A DNA stretch of 64,000 nucleotides from Halorubrum vacuolatum (GCF_900188065.1 NZ_FZNQ01000001.1:372001-436000); one strand, 5' to 3'. Shown: positions 27,325 to 36,196, numbered from the stretch's first letter. Numbers and translations are program-made. Notes: a model not told the origin generated them from the letters alone.

Positions 27325-27399
27325 ATGACATCCGCATCGTTTTCGGATTCGAAGTGGACGTTTACAGAGTACATCAGCCGTTTCGAAGCCGAAAGCTGA
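27325..27399 (+). CDS. Putative 24-residue leaderless small protein
   Basis: A 24-codon ORF starting ATGACATCCGCATCG and encoding MTSASFSDSKWTFTEYISR plus a short acidic end. Its ATG sits 23-29 bases after a TATA-like box, matching the leaderless layout of other genes in this window. The aromatic-rich centre with Trp, Phe and Tyr is unlike random GC-rich translation. No family is recognised, and it may be a truncated form of a longer small protein. Confidence is limited by its length. Confidence 0.4.
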   Translation: MTSASFSDSKWTFTEYISRFEAES

Positions 27400-27525
27400 C
27401 GCTCGTCTTTCCCGACCGGGACGTGGGAGGTTCGGACGGCAGGTTCCGGCTTCCACCCCCTCTCACGCTTCGACTCGGAACACACACTGCACGTCTCCTC
27501 CACGGACGGATCACGCGGCCGCCGG

Positions 27526-28173
27526 TCACCGGACAAAATAGGGATCGCTACCGGCGATGAATCGGCCGAGGTCGCTCTCGCGGCGGAAGTCGGTCGCCTG
27601 GAGCGATTCGAGCGCCGTCACGAGCCGTTCGGCGTCGCCGTCGGCCCAATCGGCTGGGTCTTTGATCGGGAGGACCAGCCAGCCGGCGCCGAGCAGTTCC
27701 TCGGCGTGAAGCGCCTCCATGTCGAGTGTGGTTTTCCACGCACGTGCCGTGTAGGTTCGGAGGACGTGGTCGGTGGCGCGAGCACCGACGGGCAGGAGGA
27801 CGTGTGCGGCGATCGCCCGCACCTCCGCGTCAAGGAAGCGCTCCATGTCGTCGTAGTCGGCCGCGGTGGGCTCGCCGTCCGTCGCACACATGTGAAGGTA
27901 CGAGAGGAACGTCCGTCTGACGCCGAACGGTCCCTCCCCGTTGGTGAATTCCTCACCGGACGACAGCAGCCCCGCCTCCGCGAGCGCGTCGACGAACGCC
28001 GCCGACCACGGCATGCCCGTAAACGGGACCCCGGAGTCGATCCCGCCGTGAGCCCCCGGATGGTCGCCGATCACGTGAAAGTCCGCGTTGGCGTCACCGT
28101 AGCCCGGCACGTATCGATCGCAGTCGGGTTCCATCCCGAACGGGTTCCGCATCCGGTCGGTAACGTTGTACAC
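27526..28173 (-). CDS. Uracil-DNA glycosylase superfamily protein
   Basis: A 215-residue protein of the uracil-DNA glycosylase fold. The N-terminal block FHVIGDHPGAHGGIDSGVPFTGMPWSAA corresponds to the family GExPG...GxPFxGxAG motif, with GDHPG in place of GEAPG. It begins MYNVTDRMRNPFGM, a start seen in haloarchaeal members. It would excise uracil or a related base, or be a divergent relative with another role. No iron-sulfur cysteine cluster is obvious. It is convergent with the region of the micro-ORF. Confidence 0.8.
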   Translation of the reverse strand: MYNVTDRMRNPFGMEPDCDRYVPGYGDANADFHVIGDHPGAHGGIDSGVPFTGMPWSAAFVDALAEAGLLSSGEEFTNGEGPFGVRRTFLSYLHMCATDGEPTAADYDDMERFLDAEVRAIAAHVLLPVGARATDHVLRTYTARAWKTTLDMEALHAEELLGAGWLVLPIKDPADWADGDAERLVTALESLQATDFRRESDLGRFIAGSDPYFVR

Positions 28174-28227
28174 GGAACACGATAGGGGATCGACACCTAA
28201 TAGCCCGTTCGATCGACGACGGCCCGC

Positions 28228-29781
28228 TCAGAGCAGGAACCGCCAGTAGTACGGGCTGATGAATCCCTCGATGACCGCGGCGATCGCGATCAGGATCCCG
28301 ACGCCCAAAAGCACCCAGAAGGCGTTCTCCATCGCGTCGGCGAACGCCTCCCGACCGGTCCGGCCGCGGAACGTCCGCCACGCGACGAGCCCGAGGTGAA
28401 CGCCGAGCGCCCCGGAGATGATGATCGCGGGGATCTCGAAGATCCCGTGCGGGATCACGAACGCGATGAGCACCTCGAGGTTCTCCTCGAGCGCCGCGAC
28501 CCCGGCCAGGACGAAGCCGTTGAACGCGACCGAGGAGATGGCCGGGATCACGAGCGCGACGCCGGCCATCGCCGTCGAGATGGCGACCGTCCAGTTGTTG
28601 CCGAAGAACTCCAGCGTCGCCGACGGCGGGAAGTGGCCCTCCAGACGCGCCTCGATGGACGTCGAGAAGACGTCGACGAACGGGGCCGCCGCGAGCCACC
28701 CGAGCACGCCGAAGCCGACCGCGATCGCGACGGTGAAGAGGTGAAGGCCGGGCGTCACCCGAACGAAAGCGGCCATCTCGCGCCAGCCGCGCCTGATCCC
28801 GCCGACGAACTGGTCACGGACTCTGGCCTCCGGTGGGTCGACCGGATCGACGGCACCCCGATGGTCGCCGTAAAGCACCGTCTTGAGCAGATCGAGCGCG
28901 GGGGCGACGACGACGGCGGCAGCCAGCGCGACCGCCGCGCCGCCGCCGACGAACGCGAGCGCGGAGGCGGCCGAGGACGCCCCGACGAGGACGCCGATGG
29001 CGACCACGAGGTAGGCGGCGGCGTCGATGGGGTTCGACCTGATGAAGCCGCCGGCACCGGTGAGCGACCCGGCGACGCCCGCGTCGTCGACGACAACGGC
29101 GGCCGGGGCGAACGCGAACAGGATCCGGATCGCCACCAACACGACGAACCCGATCAGGAAGACGCCGAGCGCGACCGCCGCGCCGACGAAGGGGTTGATC
29201 ACGAAACCGACGCCGATAGCGAGCGTGCCGAGCAGGATCACCCCGATCCAGAGCGCGAACTCCGTGAGGTAGAGCCCGAGGAAGGTGAGCCAGTGGCGAC
29301 GGACACCCACGATCCCCGCGGTCAGACCGCGCTCGGAGCGCAGCCGGGCGAAAACGGCCCGCATCTGTCCGGCGGAGATCGCCGCGTACGAGCCCGCAGC
29401 GATCAGGATCGATGCGCCAATCCCGAGCGCGAGCAACGCGATCGCAACCGGCGAGAGGAGTGGTTCGATCACGGGGAAGATTCCCTCCAGCCACGCCTCG
29501 AGTTCGGCCTCATCGAACGCGTCGGGATCGGGTTCCTCGCCGGCGAATTCACCCGGATCGCCGAGATCGGGTGGGGTCAGATCGGCCCCCTCGGCGGCCG
29601 CTTGGGCCTCGGCGAGCCGTCCCGAAACTTCGAGATGTACGTACACGGCCGCCAACGAGAGGAAGCCAGCGGTACGCGCGATGATCGGGATGGCGGTGCT
29701 GAGCAGGTAAAACGGGAGGAGATCGCCGGGTCGCCGGCGGAGGGTGGAGACGACCGCGGTGATCGCGGAGGACAGGTCCAT
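28228..29781 (-). CDS. SpoIIM/DUF95-like integral membrane protein
   Basis: A 517-residue protein with about 11-12 hydrophobic segments. The last 170 residues match the stage II sporulation protein M type: FNGFVLAGVAALEENLEVLI, then HGIFEIPAIIISGALG. The N-terminal 300 residues form another set of membrane segments with an acidic loop near residue 75 (LTPPDLGDPGEF). Archaea do not sporulate; SpoIIM-like proteins in archaea have no known role, though the domain is often linked to membrane or envelope remodelling. It is a single gene. Confidence 0.8.
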   Translation of the reverse strand: MDLSSAITAVVSTLRRRPGDLLPFYLLSTAIPIIARTAGFLSLAAVYVHLEVSGRLAEAQAAAEGADLTPPDLGDPGEFAGEEPDPDAFDEAELEAWLEGIFPVIEPLLSPVAIALLALGIGASILIAAGSYAAISAGQMRAVFARLRSERGLTAGIVGVRRHWLTFLGLYLTEFALWIGVILLGTLAIGVGFVINPFVGAAVALGVFLIGFVVLVAIRILFAFAPAAVVVDDAGVAGSLTGAGGFIRSNPIDAAAYLVVAIGVLVGASSAASALAFVGGGAAVALAAAVVVAPALDLLKTVLYGDHRGAVDPVDPPEARVRDQFVGGIRRGWREMAAFVRVTPGLHLFTVAIAVGFGVLGWLAAAPFVDVFSTSIEARLEGHFPPSATLEFFGNNWTVAISTAMAGVALVIPAISSVAFNGFVLAGVAALEENLEVLIAFVIPHGIFEIPAIIISGALGVHLGLVAWRTFRGRTGREAFADAMENAFWVLLGVGILIAIAAVIEGFISPYYWRFLL

Positions 29782-29824
29782 ACCTGTAGCTACCGGGAGA
29801 ACGGGTTAAAAACCGGGGATCCGC

Positions 29825-30187
29825 TCACGTTCGCTCCCACGCCGAGCGATCGTCCGTCCCCGATCCGGCGTCGATGCCCACACCATCTTCCACGTCGGCG
29901 GCATCGAGCCGGTCGATGACCCGCCGAAGGAGGGCCCGGCCGGGCGCCCGGTCGCGAACTGGGGCGTCACCGAGATAGTCGATCAGGGCGTCCCGAAGCA
30001 GCGCCAGCTCCTCGGGAGCGAGCGAGCGCTTCCGTTCTATCCGTCCCAGCGGGCGGACGTGCGGTGGGTCGTCGTCGCCACCGTCGACCGCGGTCTGCCC
30101 GGCGGCCAACAGCGCGGCGTGGGCGACCCACGCCTCCTCGTGGCTAGCCGATGGGAGGGGATGGTCGTCGGTCGGTGGAGGGGTCAT
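29825..30187 (-). CDS. Small hypothetical haloarchaeal protein
   Basis: A 120-residue soluble protein with an acidic, Pro-rich start and a helical middle (HEEAWVAHAALLAAGQTAV, then LAPEELALLRDALIDYLGD). The pattern of a two-helix core with disordered ends is common among small haloarchaeal families, but I cannot name this one. It sits upstream of the SpoIIM-like gene on the same strand, 44 bases apart, and may share its transcript. Confidence 0.65.
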   Translation of the reverse strand: MTPPPTDDHPLPSASHEEAWVAHAALLAAGQTAVDGGDDDPPHVRPLGRIERKRSLAPEELALLRDALIDYLGDAPVRDRAPGRALLRRVIDRLDAADVEDGVGIDAGSGTDDRSAWERT

Positions 30188-30326
30188 TCACGTGGGTCCA
30201 CCAGAGGAGGGGTCATAAACCTATGTGTGTCGGTCGCACGCGTACGGCGCTCGCTCCGTGGATACGAGGGGGATAAAAAAAGCGGTCCCACGCTATCGTC
30301 CGGGGATGCCCGGGAGGTAACGGTGG

Positions 30327-30890
30327 TTACCCGAGGAGGTAGCGGGCGACGGGGAACCGCTCGACGAGCGGCTGGCCGCCGATCTCGATCTGCTCGATGT
30401 AGGCGTCAAGGCCGAGGATGCGCCCCGCACCGAACGCCGCGACCGTCGCGAAGACGACCGCGTAGATGAGCGTCGAGTCGAACGCGGCGAGCCAGTTGCC
30501 CTCTATTCCACCCATGTAGAACATGAGCATCTGGAGCGCACCACCGAAGGCGGCGAGCCGGACGAACACGCCCGCGATGAGCGCGAGGCCGATCAGCACC
30601 TGCGTCAACGGCACGAGCACGTTCGCCATCTCGACGAACCACGGGGTCGCCGCCATCGCCCCGTAGATCCCGCTCACCGGGCTCACCGGGTCCACGTTCG
30701 CGAGGTAGCCGCTGGCGTCGAACGCCTCTCCACTAATAAAGGCGTACTTGCCAAGGCCTGCAAACAGCATCATCCCGCCGATGACTGCCCGCAGCGCCAC
30801 GATGAACAGCGCCGACAGCGAGTGCGCCTTGCCGAATAACTCTACTCCACCGAACTGCCCGCCAAATTCGTTCCGCGCTTGGGTTGACAT
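30327..30890 (-). CDS. DoxX family membrane protein
   Basis: A 187-residue protein with four hydrophobic segments. The first, ALFIVALRAVIGGMMLFAGLGKY, has the DoxX-type LR..iG..f..aG..K pattern. DoxX proteins include subunits of a thiosulfate:quinone oxidoreductase in Acidianus and many uncharacterised oxidoreductase partners. No DoxD or other redox gene is close by. The start is supported by a TATA-like box at 30930-30938, about 40 bases upstream, giving a short leader. Confidence 0.85.
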   Translation of the reverse strand: MSTQARNEFGGQFGGVELFGKAHSLSALFIVALRAVIGGMMLFAGLGKYAFISGEAFDASGYLANVDPVSPVSGIYGAMAATPWFVEMANVLVPLTQVLIGLALIAGVFVRLAAFGGALQMLMFYMGGIEGNWLAAFDSTLIYAVVFATVAAFGAGRILGLDAYIEQIEIGGQPLVERFPVARYLLG

Positions 30891-30929
30891 CTGCGTTCTC
30901 CCTCTGATTGAACGGACGACCGGTGAGAG

Positions 30930-30938
30930 TATATAAAC
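30930..30938 (-). promoter_or_regulatory. TATA-like box for the DoxX gene
   Basis: The minus strand reads GTTTATATA, about 40-48 bases before the ATG at 30890. Confidence 0.5.
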
Positions 30939-31065
30939 AATAGGCCGTTCTCCCTTCCGGAGAATCGGTAGCTCTCGGCCCGAATAGTTCAGACTTTTAT
31001 ATACTGGCCATCGAAATCAAACGATCGATCATCGACTATCTCGGCGGAGGGAGCGTGCTCGCCGC

Positions 31066-31201
31066 TTACAACACGAAGAACGCCGCGATCCCGATCGCAC
31101 CGCCGCCAAAGATGAGATAGACCGCATCGACGCCGCGGGTAAACAGGACGAACGTCACAACTGCGAGGAGCACCGTGAGCGGATCGAGGATGCCGTCGAC
31201 G
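31066..31201 (-). pseudogene. C-terminal remnant of a ChrA-like transporter
   Basis: Reading the minus strand to a TAA at 31066-31068 gives DGILDPLTVLLAVVTFVLF followed by TRGVDAVYLIFGGGAIGIAA. This resembles the last membrane helices of chromate transporters (ChrA), where a DPL..L stretch is followed by P/A.W.I..GG..G. Only about 45 codons remain, with no start, and the divergent GNAT gene begins where the homology stops. It is a truncated gene. The family name is a judgement from the residue pattern. Confidence 0.55.
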
Positions 31202-31576
31202 ATGAACGAACTCGTCTACAGCGACATTGAAGATATCCCCCCGGACGGCTTCAAGAATTATCTGGACAATGACGAGGTCACGATCTATCTTATTGTCGAT
31301 GAGGGCGGCACGATTGGTTACGTCATTCTTCAGGAGGGTCACCATCCATCTCGTCGGCATTCAGACTTCTTCCGTATTGTTGATCTGTACATCGACGAAG
31401 ACCGACGAGATCGTGGCTACGGGAAAACGGCCGGCGAACAGGTGAAAGAACTTGCCCGTGATCAGGGATATGATCACATCAAGGTCTCTTGTGAGTGGGA
31501 AAATGAAGATGCTCGACGGTTCTATCGGAATACAGGGTTCCGACCCAAGCAGGTAGAGTACGTGCAGTCGCTGTAG
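31202..31576 (+). CDS. GNAT family N-acetyltransferase
   Basis: A 124-residue acetyltransferase of the GNAT fold. The acetyl-CoA loop is visible as YIDEDRRDRGYGKTAGEQV near residue 70, and ENEDARRFYRNTGFRP near residue 105 is the usual C-terminal motif. It would transfer acetyl groups to an amine; the substrate is unknown. The ATG at 31202 is preferred to one 27 bases earlier. Base composition is lower in GC than the flanking core genes, and the gene abuts a decayed transporter, suggesting arrival by transfer. Confidence 0.85.
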   Translation: MNELVYSDIEDIPPDGFKNYLDNDEVTIYLIVDEGGTIGYVILQEGHHPSRRHSDFFRIVDLYIDEDRRDRGYGKTAGEQVKELARDQGYDHIKVSCEWENEDARRFYRNTGFRPKQVEYVQSL

Positions 31577-31764
31577 TGACCGATTCGCGCTCTGTATCTC
31601 GCACGATCCCCGAAACCTATCACCACTCGTAGATTTCAACAGAGCCTGAGTAGGCTACGGACAGCTCTCAACAAGTTGCCGTCTTGTCCAAATGATTTCA
31701 GTCGTATTAGTAATTTTCAACAATTCTGCCAGAAGGAACGAACACCCAAATGAATACAATCCCT

Positions 31765-31772
31765 AAGTAGAG
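31765..31772 (+). repeat. Target site duplication, left copy
   Basis: AAGTAGAG immediately before the left inverted repeat; the same 8 bases follow the right inverted repeat at 32706. Confidence 0.9.
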
Positions 31773-32705
31773 TGCTCTATTGAAAATGGAAGACGGAAAC
31801 GCGATCACGCCGTAATGAGTTTAGGAAAACGAGGTCGAGAAGACGGTAATGGGAGTCGCCTTGCTCGACCTCGTTGAGACAGCACTACGCGTAGCTAAAC
31901 AAGCGTTGGGGAAGCGAGCGGGCAAGCCCGTCTCAGGCGGGCTTGCCCGCGAGGCGCATATTGTCGCGCACGTTATTCGCAAGGAAGAAGGCCACAGATA
32001 CGTCGAACTCGTTGATCGGCTTAGCCTCATGCCGGATGTGTGCGATCGTCTTGGGATCAGCTCGGATGCTCCACCCGATCCAACCACGTTCTACCACTCG
32101 TTTGATCGATACGCGATGCATGTTTGGCGGGCGTTGCTGCGCGTTTCAGCGCAACAACACCCACAATCTGGTTACGCTGCACTCGACAGCACGTTCTTCG
32201 AGCGATCTAACGCGTCCCAGTACTACTGTCAGCGGAAAGGACAGCGGGTACAGACGGTTAAAGCGACGACATTGACCGATACAGAGTCGCTGGCGGTGCT
32301 GGACGTGCACTGCTGTATCGGGCGTGAGCATGATACGAAGGCTGGCCCGCGGGTCGTCCGCCGGAACGCGGACGACCTGCGGGCCGTCGCTGCCGATAAC
32401 GGCTTCCAAGATTGGTACTCAGAATACGAGATCGCCGCATTAGATGTGGACTACCCCATTCAGTACCGTGGATCGACTCCGAAAGCAGCAGCAAACAACG
32501 CGCTGATCCGGGCAAAAGGCTACACACAGCGGTGGATGTCAGAAACATCCTACTCAACGGTCAAGCGAACGCAGGACTCCGCCCTGCGTTCGCAATTCTG
32601 GTACCGACAGTTCCGTGAGATCATCCTCTCATTCGCCCTCAACAACCTCAAGAAGCTCGCCAAAACACTATGATCCCGCTCCCGTACCGCATTTTCAATA
32701 GAGCA
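31773..32705 (+). mobile_element. IS5-family insertion sequence, 933 bp, intact
   Basis: The element is bounded by perfect 16-base inverted repeats: TGCTCTATTGAAAATG at 31773-31788 and its complement at 32690-32705. It is flanked by an 8-base direct duplication AAGTAGAG (31765-31772 and 32706-32713), as known for the ISH1-like branch of the IS5 family. It holds one transposase gene. Identical ends and target copies suggest a recent or still active insertion. It landed in AT-rich intergenic DNA between the GNAT gene and the broken ppk gene, and no gene is interrupted. Confidence 0.92.
31849..32673 (+). CDS. IS5-family transposase (DDE)
   Basis: A 274-residue transposase occupying nearly the whole element. 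The catalytic triad is recognisable as Asp in AALDSTFFERS near residue 107, Asp in AAADNGFQDW near residue 183 and Glu in SETSYSTVKRTQ near residue 243, the last with the YSTVKR context of IS5-type DDE enzymes. Upstream and downstream inverted repeats give its substrate. The reading frame is intact, so the element may be mobile. The ATG at 31849 is the first good start in frame; the amino end could be a little longer through another start. Confidence 0.9.
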   Translation: MGVALLDLVETALRVAKQALGKRAGKPVSGGLAREAHIVAHVIRKEEGHRYVELVDRLSLMPDVCDRLGISSDAPPDPTTFYHSFDRYAMHVWRALLRVSAQQHPQSGYAALDSTFFERSNASQYYCQRKGQRVQTVKATTLTDTESLAVLDVHCCIGREHDTKAGPRVVRRNADDLRAVAADNGFQDWYSEYEIAALDVDYPIQYRGSTPKAAANNALIRAKGYTQRWMSETSYSTVKRTQDSALRSQFWYRQFREIILSFALNNLKKLAKTL

Positions 32706-32713
32706 AAGTAGAG
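32706..32713 (+). repeat. Target site duplication, right copy
   Basis: AAGTAGAG directly after the right inverted repeat, identical to the left copy at 31765. Confidence 0.9.
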
Positions 32714-33086
32714 CACTCTCGTGTAATCGAGTTACGATAACCCGATCAAGACGATTTTAGATTGACAGGATACTACACGCTATCAGCGGATCTGATAGCA
32801 AGCTACCAACTTGTCGGCTATTTTGTAATCCACAAACCTGAATCATTCAAATTTTGAAGATAGTGGGTTACACTGGCGATCAGGGTAGATTGAAACATAT
32901 CCCCGCTCTTGTTGCCGCTGTGATGACACCCAGTTATCAAGATGTAACATCCCTTGTTTCGTGAGTAACTACACCCCCGATTCCAAGTGTAAACCACAGC
33001 CCAACGGCTCAGTGTCATAACCGAGCTGTTTCGTTCTCTGCTCGCTTAACCGAAAACAGCGAACTCCGACGAGCCTGCTGCTCTAC
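32714..33086. other. AT-rich gene-free interval before ppk
   Basis: These 373 bases are low in GC. They hold a small hairpin, GCTATCAG at 32779-32786 and CTGATAGC at 32792-32799, and a Cys-rich 66-codon minus-strand frame at 32818-33018 that I did not accept as a gene. Nothing else is recognisable; decayed mobile DNA is possible. Confidence 0.5.
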
Positions 33087-35449
33087 TCAGGGATTAAACG
33101 GTTCGTCCAGAAAAATGTCATCGAGGTCGACCGCTGTGTCGCGTTGCTCTGAGTCATCCGGATCGTAGTTGACCGGCCTTTTCGCGACGGCCTGACAGGC
33201 CTGATCCATCAGTTGTTCGTGCGCGATAACGGTCTCTGAGCCGTCGACAGGCCGCTGCTGGACGTAGCTTCCGGCGGCATCCATCACCCATCGTTTGCGG
33301 TTGTCAGTCATCAAGGTGTCTAGGACGTCGTCGAGTACATCCTGAAGGTCTGCACTTTCGACTGGGGTGACGGCCTCGATCCGACGGTCAAGGTTTCGAG
33401 TCATCCAGTCAGCCGAGCCGATATAGTACTCTGGATCGCCGTTATTGGAGAATTTAAAGATGCGGGAGTGTTCGAGAAATCGCCCGACGATGCTCTGGAC
33501 GCGGATCGTCTCGCTCAATCCCTCAATGCCGGGCCGAAGCCGGCAGATGCCCCGAACAATGAGGTCAATCTCCACGCCTGCCTGCGAGGCGGCGTATAGT
33601 TCGGCGACGATCTCGGGGTCTTCGAGAGCGTTCATTTTGGCAACGATTGTGCCTTCGCCACCGTTGCGGGCATGGGTAGCCTCGCGTCGAATTAGCTCGG
33701 TGAGTTGTCCCCGAAGCGTTTCGGGGGCAACCAGCAGCTTCCGATAGGATTCGTGTCGAGAGTGGCCAGTAAACGTGTTGAACAGTCGTACGAGATCTTG
33801 GCCGATGTCACGGTCATCAGTGAACAGCCCCAGATCCTCGCAGCTTTTGGCGGTCTCTGAATGGTAGTTGCCGGTGGCGACGTGCGAGTAGAGTCGAACG
33901 CTGTCACTGTCGCTTTCCTCGCGGACGACAAGTGCGACCTTGCTGTGAGTTTTCAGGCCGATGGTGCCGTAGGTGACGTGAATTCCCTCCTCTTCGAGGC
34001 GTTTGACCCAACGGAGGTTGTTCTCCTCGTCGAAGCGGGCTTTGAGTTCGACCATCACGGCGACCTGCGTACCGTTTTTTGCGGCATCGATCAGCGACTG
34101 AATCACCTGCGAGTCGGGAGCAGTCCGGTAAATAGCAACCTTGAGTGCAAGCGTCTTGGGATCGTGAGCCGCCGCGTCGAGGACGGTCTGAACCGTCTCG
34201 GAAAACAAATGGTAGGGGTGATGCAGCAGGATGTCATCGCGAGCGATTTCAGCAAACAGCTCGTCGGGACTATCGCTGTCGTGGTCGACGAACCGTGGGT
34301 GTGGTTGTGGATTCCATGCTGGGAGTTTCAGCTCATCGTTGTCGAGTTCAAACAGTCAAAAATAGTCGTCCAACCCGAGCGGCTCGGGGAGTTCGAACAG
34401 TTCGCGTTCGCTGATTTCTAGTTGCTCAACCAGCATTGATCGGACCTCTTCGGGCATTGCCTCGTCGACCTCGACCCGGACAACCGTGGCAAACCGACGC
34501 TGCCTGAGCACGTCTTCGATCATCTCAATCAGTCCCTCAGCAACCTCCTCGTTGCGCCTGACCTCGGCGTTGCGCGTCACCCGGAACGTCGAGCAGTCCA
34601 GCACCTCGACGTTCGGAAACAGCAGGTTGACGTTGGCGGCGATCACGGCTTCAAGCCGGACGAACTTGTCCGCATCAGCGTGCTGAGATGGTTCGTCGAT
34701 TGCACCGCGGGGCACTTCGCCGTCGACAATCGGAATGAGCCGTGGACGGTTCTCCGGTAGTTTGACCCGCGAGAACTTTTTTGTACCGTCGTCGACCGTC
34801 AGCACTGCTAGTGAGAGACTCAGATTGGAAATAAACGGGAACGGATGGGCTGGATCGAACGTCAGCGGCGTCAGCGTTGGCAGCACCGCGCGCTCGAAAT
34901 ACGCGCGCAGAGATGTCGTTTCGGCGTCCGACAGCTGGTCGTAGTCAGCGATTTTGATACCGTGGTCAGATAGGGAGGTGCGACCGCTTCGTGGTAACAC
35001 CGGGATTGGGTATCAACAATCGACCGGGCAAAGTCGAGGGCTTGCTCCCACTGTTCGGTGGGTGTTCGACCGTCGACAGTAGGCTCAGTCATCTCGGCCG
35101 CGATTTGCTGTTTGAGGCCGCCGATCCGCTTCATGAAGAACTCGTCCATATTCTTCGTGAGGATAGCGAGAAACTTCAGCCGCTCAAGCGGTGGATTTTG
35201 GGTATCGAGTGCCTCGAACAGCACTCGCCACTGAAATGAGAGTTCACTGAACTCGCGGTTGAGGTAGGCAACAGGGTTCGACAGGTGGTCGGGCTGTTCA
35301 TCGCTGTCAGCACACAGCTCTGGCCAACTGCTTGAGTTGGGGCAGTCGACTGTTTGGTCGTCGGTAATTGGTGGTGTTCGTGGCGGATGCTCGCCAGTCC
35401 ACGTCGACGGCGGGTGTCGGTCCAAACGCATCGTAGCTGATCCGGTCAT
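33087..35449 (-). pseudogene. ppk1: Polyphosphate kinase, interrupted by frameshift and stop
   Basis: Three adjoining frames together give a PPK1 that makes polyphosphate from ATP. The N-terminal part (35449 to about 34970) has YLNREFSELSFQWRVLFEAL and ILTKNMDEFFMKRIGGLKQQ. Near 34970 the frame shifts by one base, then HGIKIADYDQLSDAETTSLRAYF continues to an in-frame TGA at 34356-34358. The same frame resumes immediately with LFELDNDELKLPAW and reaches the catalytic KTHSK motif and SADWMTRNLDRRIEAV. The protein would be about 780 residues if intact. Two lesions make sequencing error possible but less likely than true decay. Confidence 0.85.
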
Positions 35450-35460
35450 CGAGTCAGACG

Positions 35461-36162
35461 TTAGGGCGTCGGGACCACGCTCACTTTTGGGTCGAGAATT
35501 TTCTCCTCGCTCCGATCGATGGCTGTCTCGGCGGCTGGAACGGCCGTCAGCTCGCCGGTTCGCCAGTTGTAGGCCGTTAGCTCGCCACCGTACACACAGC
35601 CGGTGTCGAGACCAACAGCATGCTCACGGACGACCGGTTTCTCAAGCACCGTATGCCCGAAGAAGACACGCTCGGGACCGGCGTACTCCTCAAACCAGTA
35701 CGGTGGGTCGTAGCTGCCGCCCGGGACCATCGACCGCGTATTCTGGAGGTCGTCGACCGTGTGGTCGGCCCGTGGTTTTCGTGGGTCGATACCGCCGTGG
35801 ACGACCAGCGTGTTGGGTAGCGAGATCACGACTGGCAGCGAAGCGATCCATTCGAGATCGTCGTCGGTAAGTTCGTCGAGCTGCTTGTCGCCACGTAGCA
35901 GCTTTTCTTCGTTGTTGCCTCGGACGGTGAGCATGTTTGGAGCGTTCCGAACGCGGTCGACGACACCTTTGCTGTCAGGTCCCTTTCGCACGATGTCACC
36001 GACGAACACAACTAGGTCGTTGTCAGTGAGATCAAGCGTTGCACAGAGTTCGTCGAGTTCGGTTAGGCAGCCGTGGGGATCGCCTACAATATAGATCTGG
36101 TCCCAGTTTGCTACGTTGACGCGGCGGTGGTCAGCCTCGATTGCCTCGCTGAACGGAGTCAT
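35461..36162 (-). CDS. PPP-family metallophosphatase
   Basis: A 233-residue calcineurin-like phosphatase with all metal motifs in order: IVGDPHGCLTEL near residue 27, VVFVGDIVRKGPDSKGVV near residue 53, TVRGNNEEKLL near residue 80, LVVHGGIDPRKP near residue 122 and FFGHTVLEKPVV near residue 170. Its small size and GDxHGC start resemble ApaH/PrpE-like proteins, some of which cut dinucleotide polyphosphates, phosphoproteins or polyphosphate (Ppn2). It lies next to ppk, which favours a polyphosphate link, but that is inference. The ATG at 36162 fits a TATA-like box at 36188-36196. Confidence 0.85.
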   Translation of the reverse strand: MTPFSEAIEADHRRVNVANWDQIYIVGDPHGCLTELDELCATLDLTDNDLVVFVGDIVRKGPDSKGVVDRVRNAPNMLTVRGNNEEKLLRGDKQLDELTDDDLEWIASLPVVISLPNTLVVHGGIDPRKPRADHTVDDLQNTRSMVPGGSYDPPYWFEEYAGPERVFFGHTVLEKPVVREHAVGLDTGCVYGGELTAYNWRTGELTAVPAAETAIDRSEEKILDPKVSVVPTP

Positions 36163-36187
36163 TCTCAAATTGAATTACTCATCGCCG

Positions 36188-36196
36188 GAATTAAAC
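36188..36196 (-). promoter_or_regulatory. TATA-like box for the phosphatase gene
   Basis: The minus strand reads GTTTAATTC, 26-34 bases before the ATG at 36162. Confidence 0.5.

Larger units (their letters stand above)
27104..27525. other. Interval with repeats, hairpin and a micro-ORF
   Basis: This 422-base stretch lies between two convergent genes. It holds the end of the 20-bp repeat, a hairpin at 27229-27250, two TATA-like boxes (TATAAAA at 27273-27279 and AAATATA at 27296-27302) and a 24-codon ORF at 27325. The last 125 bases show no clear feature. Confidence 0.6.

Noticed and set aside
28396-29919. Plus-strand 507-codon ORF opposite the SpoIIM-like gene.
   Set aside because: Low-complexity Arg/Asp translation typical of antisense frames in GC-rich DNA.
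32818-33018. Cys-rich 66-codon minus-strand ORF beside the IS element.
   Set aside because: AT-rich random frame without promoter or homology.
34356-34358. In-frame TGA in ppk1 as selenocysteine.
   Set aside because: Haloarchaea are not known to have selenocysteine insertion, PPK1 has no selenocysteine, and a frameshift is also present upstream.
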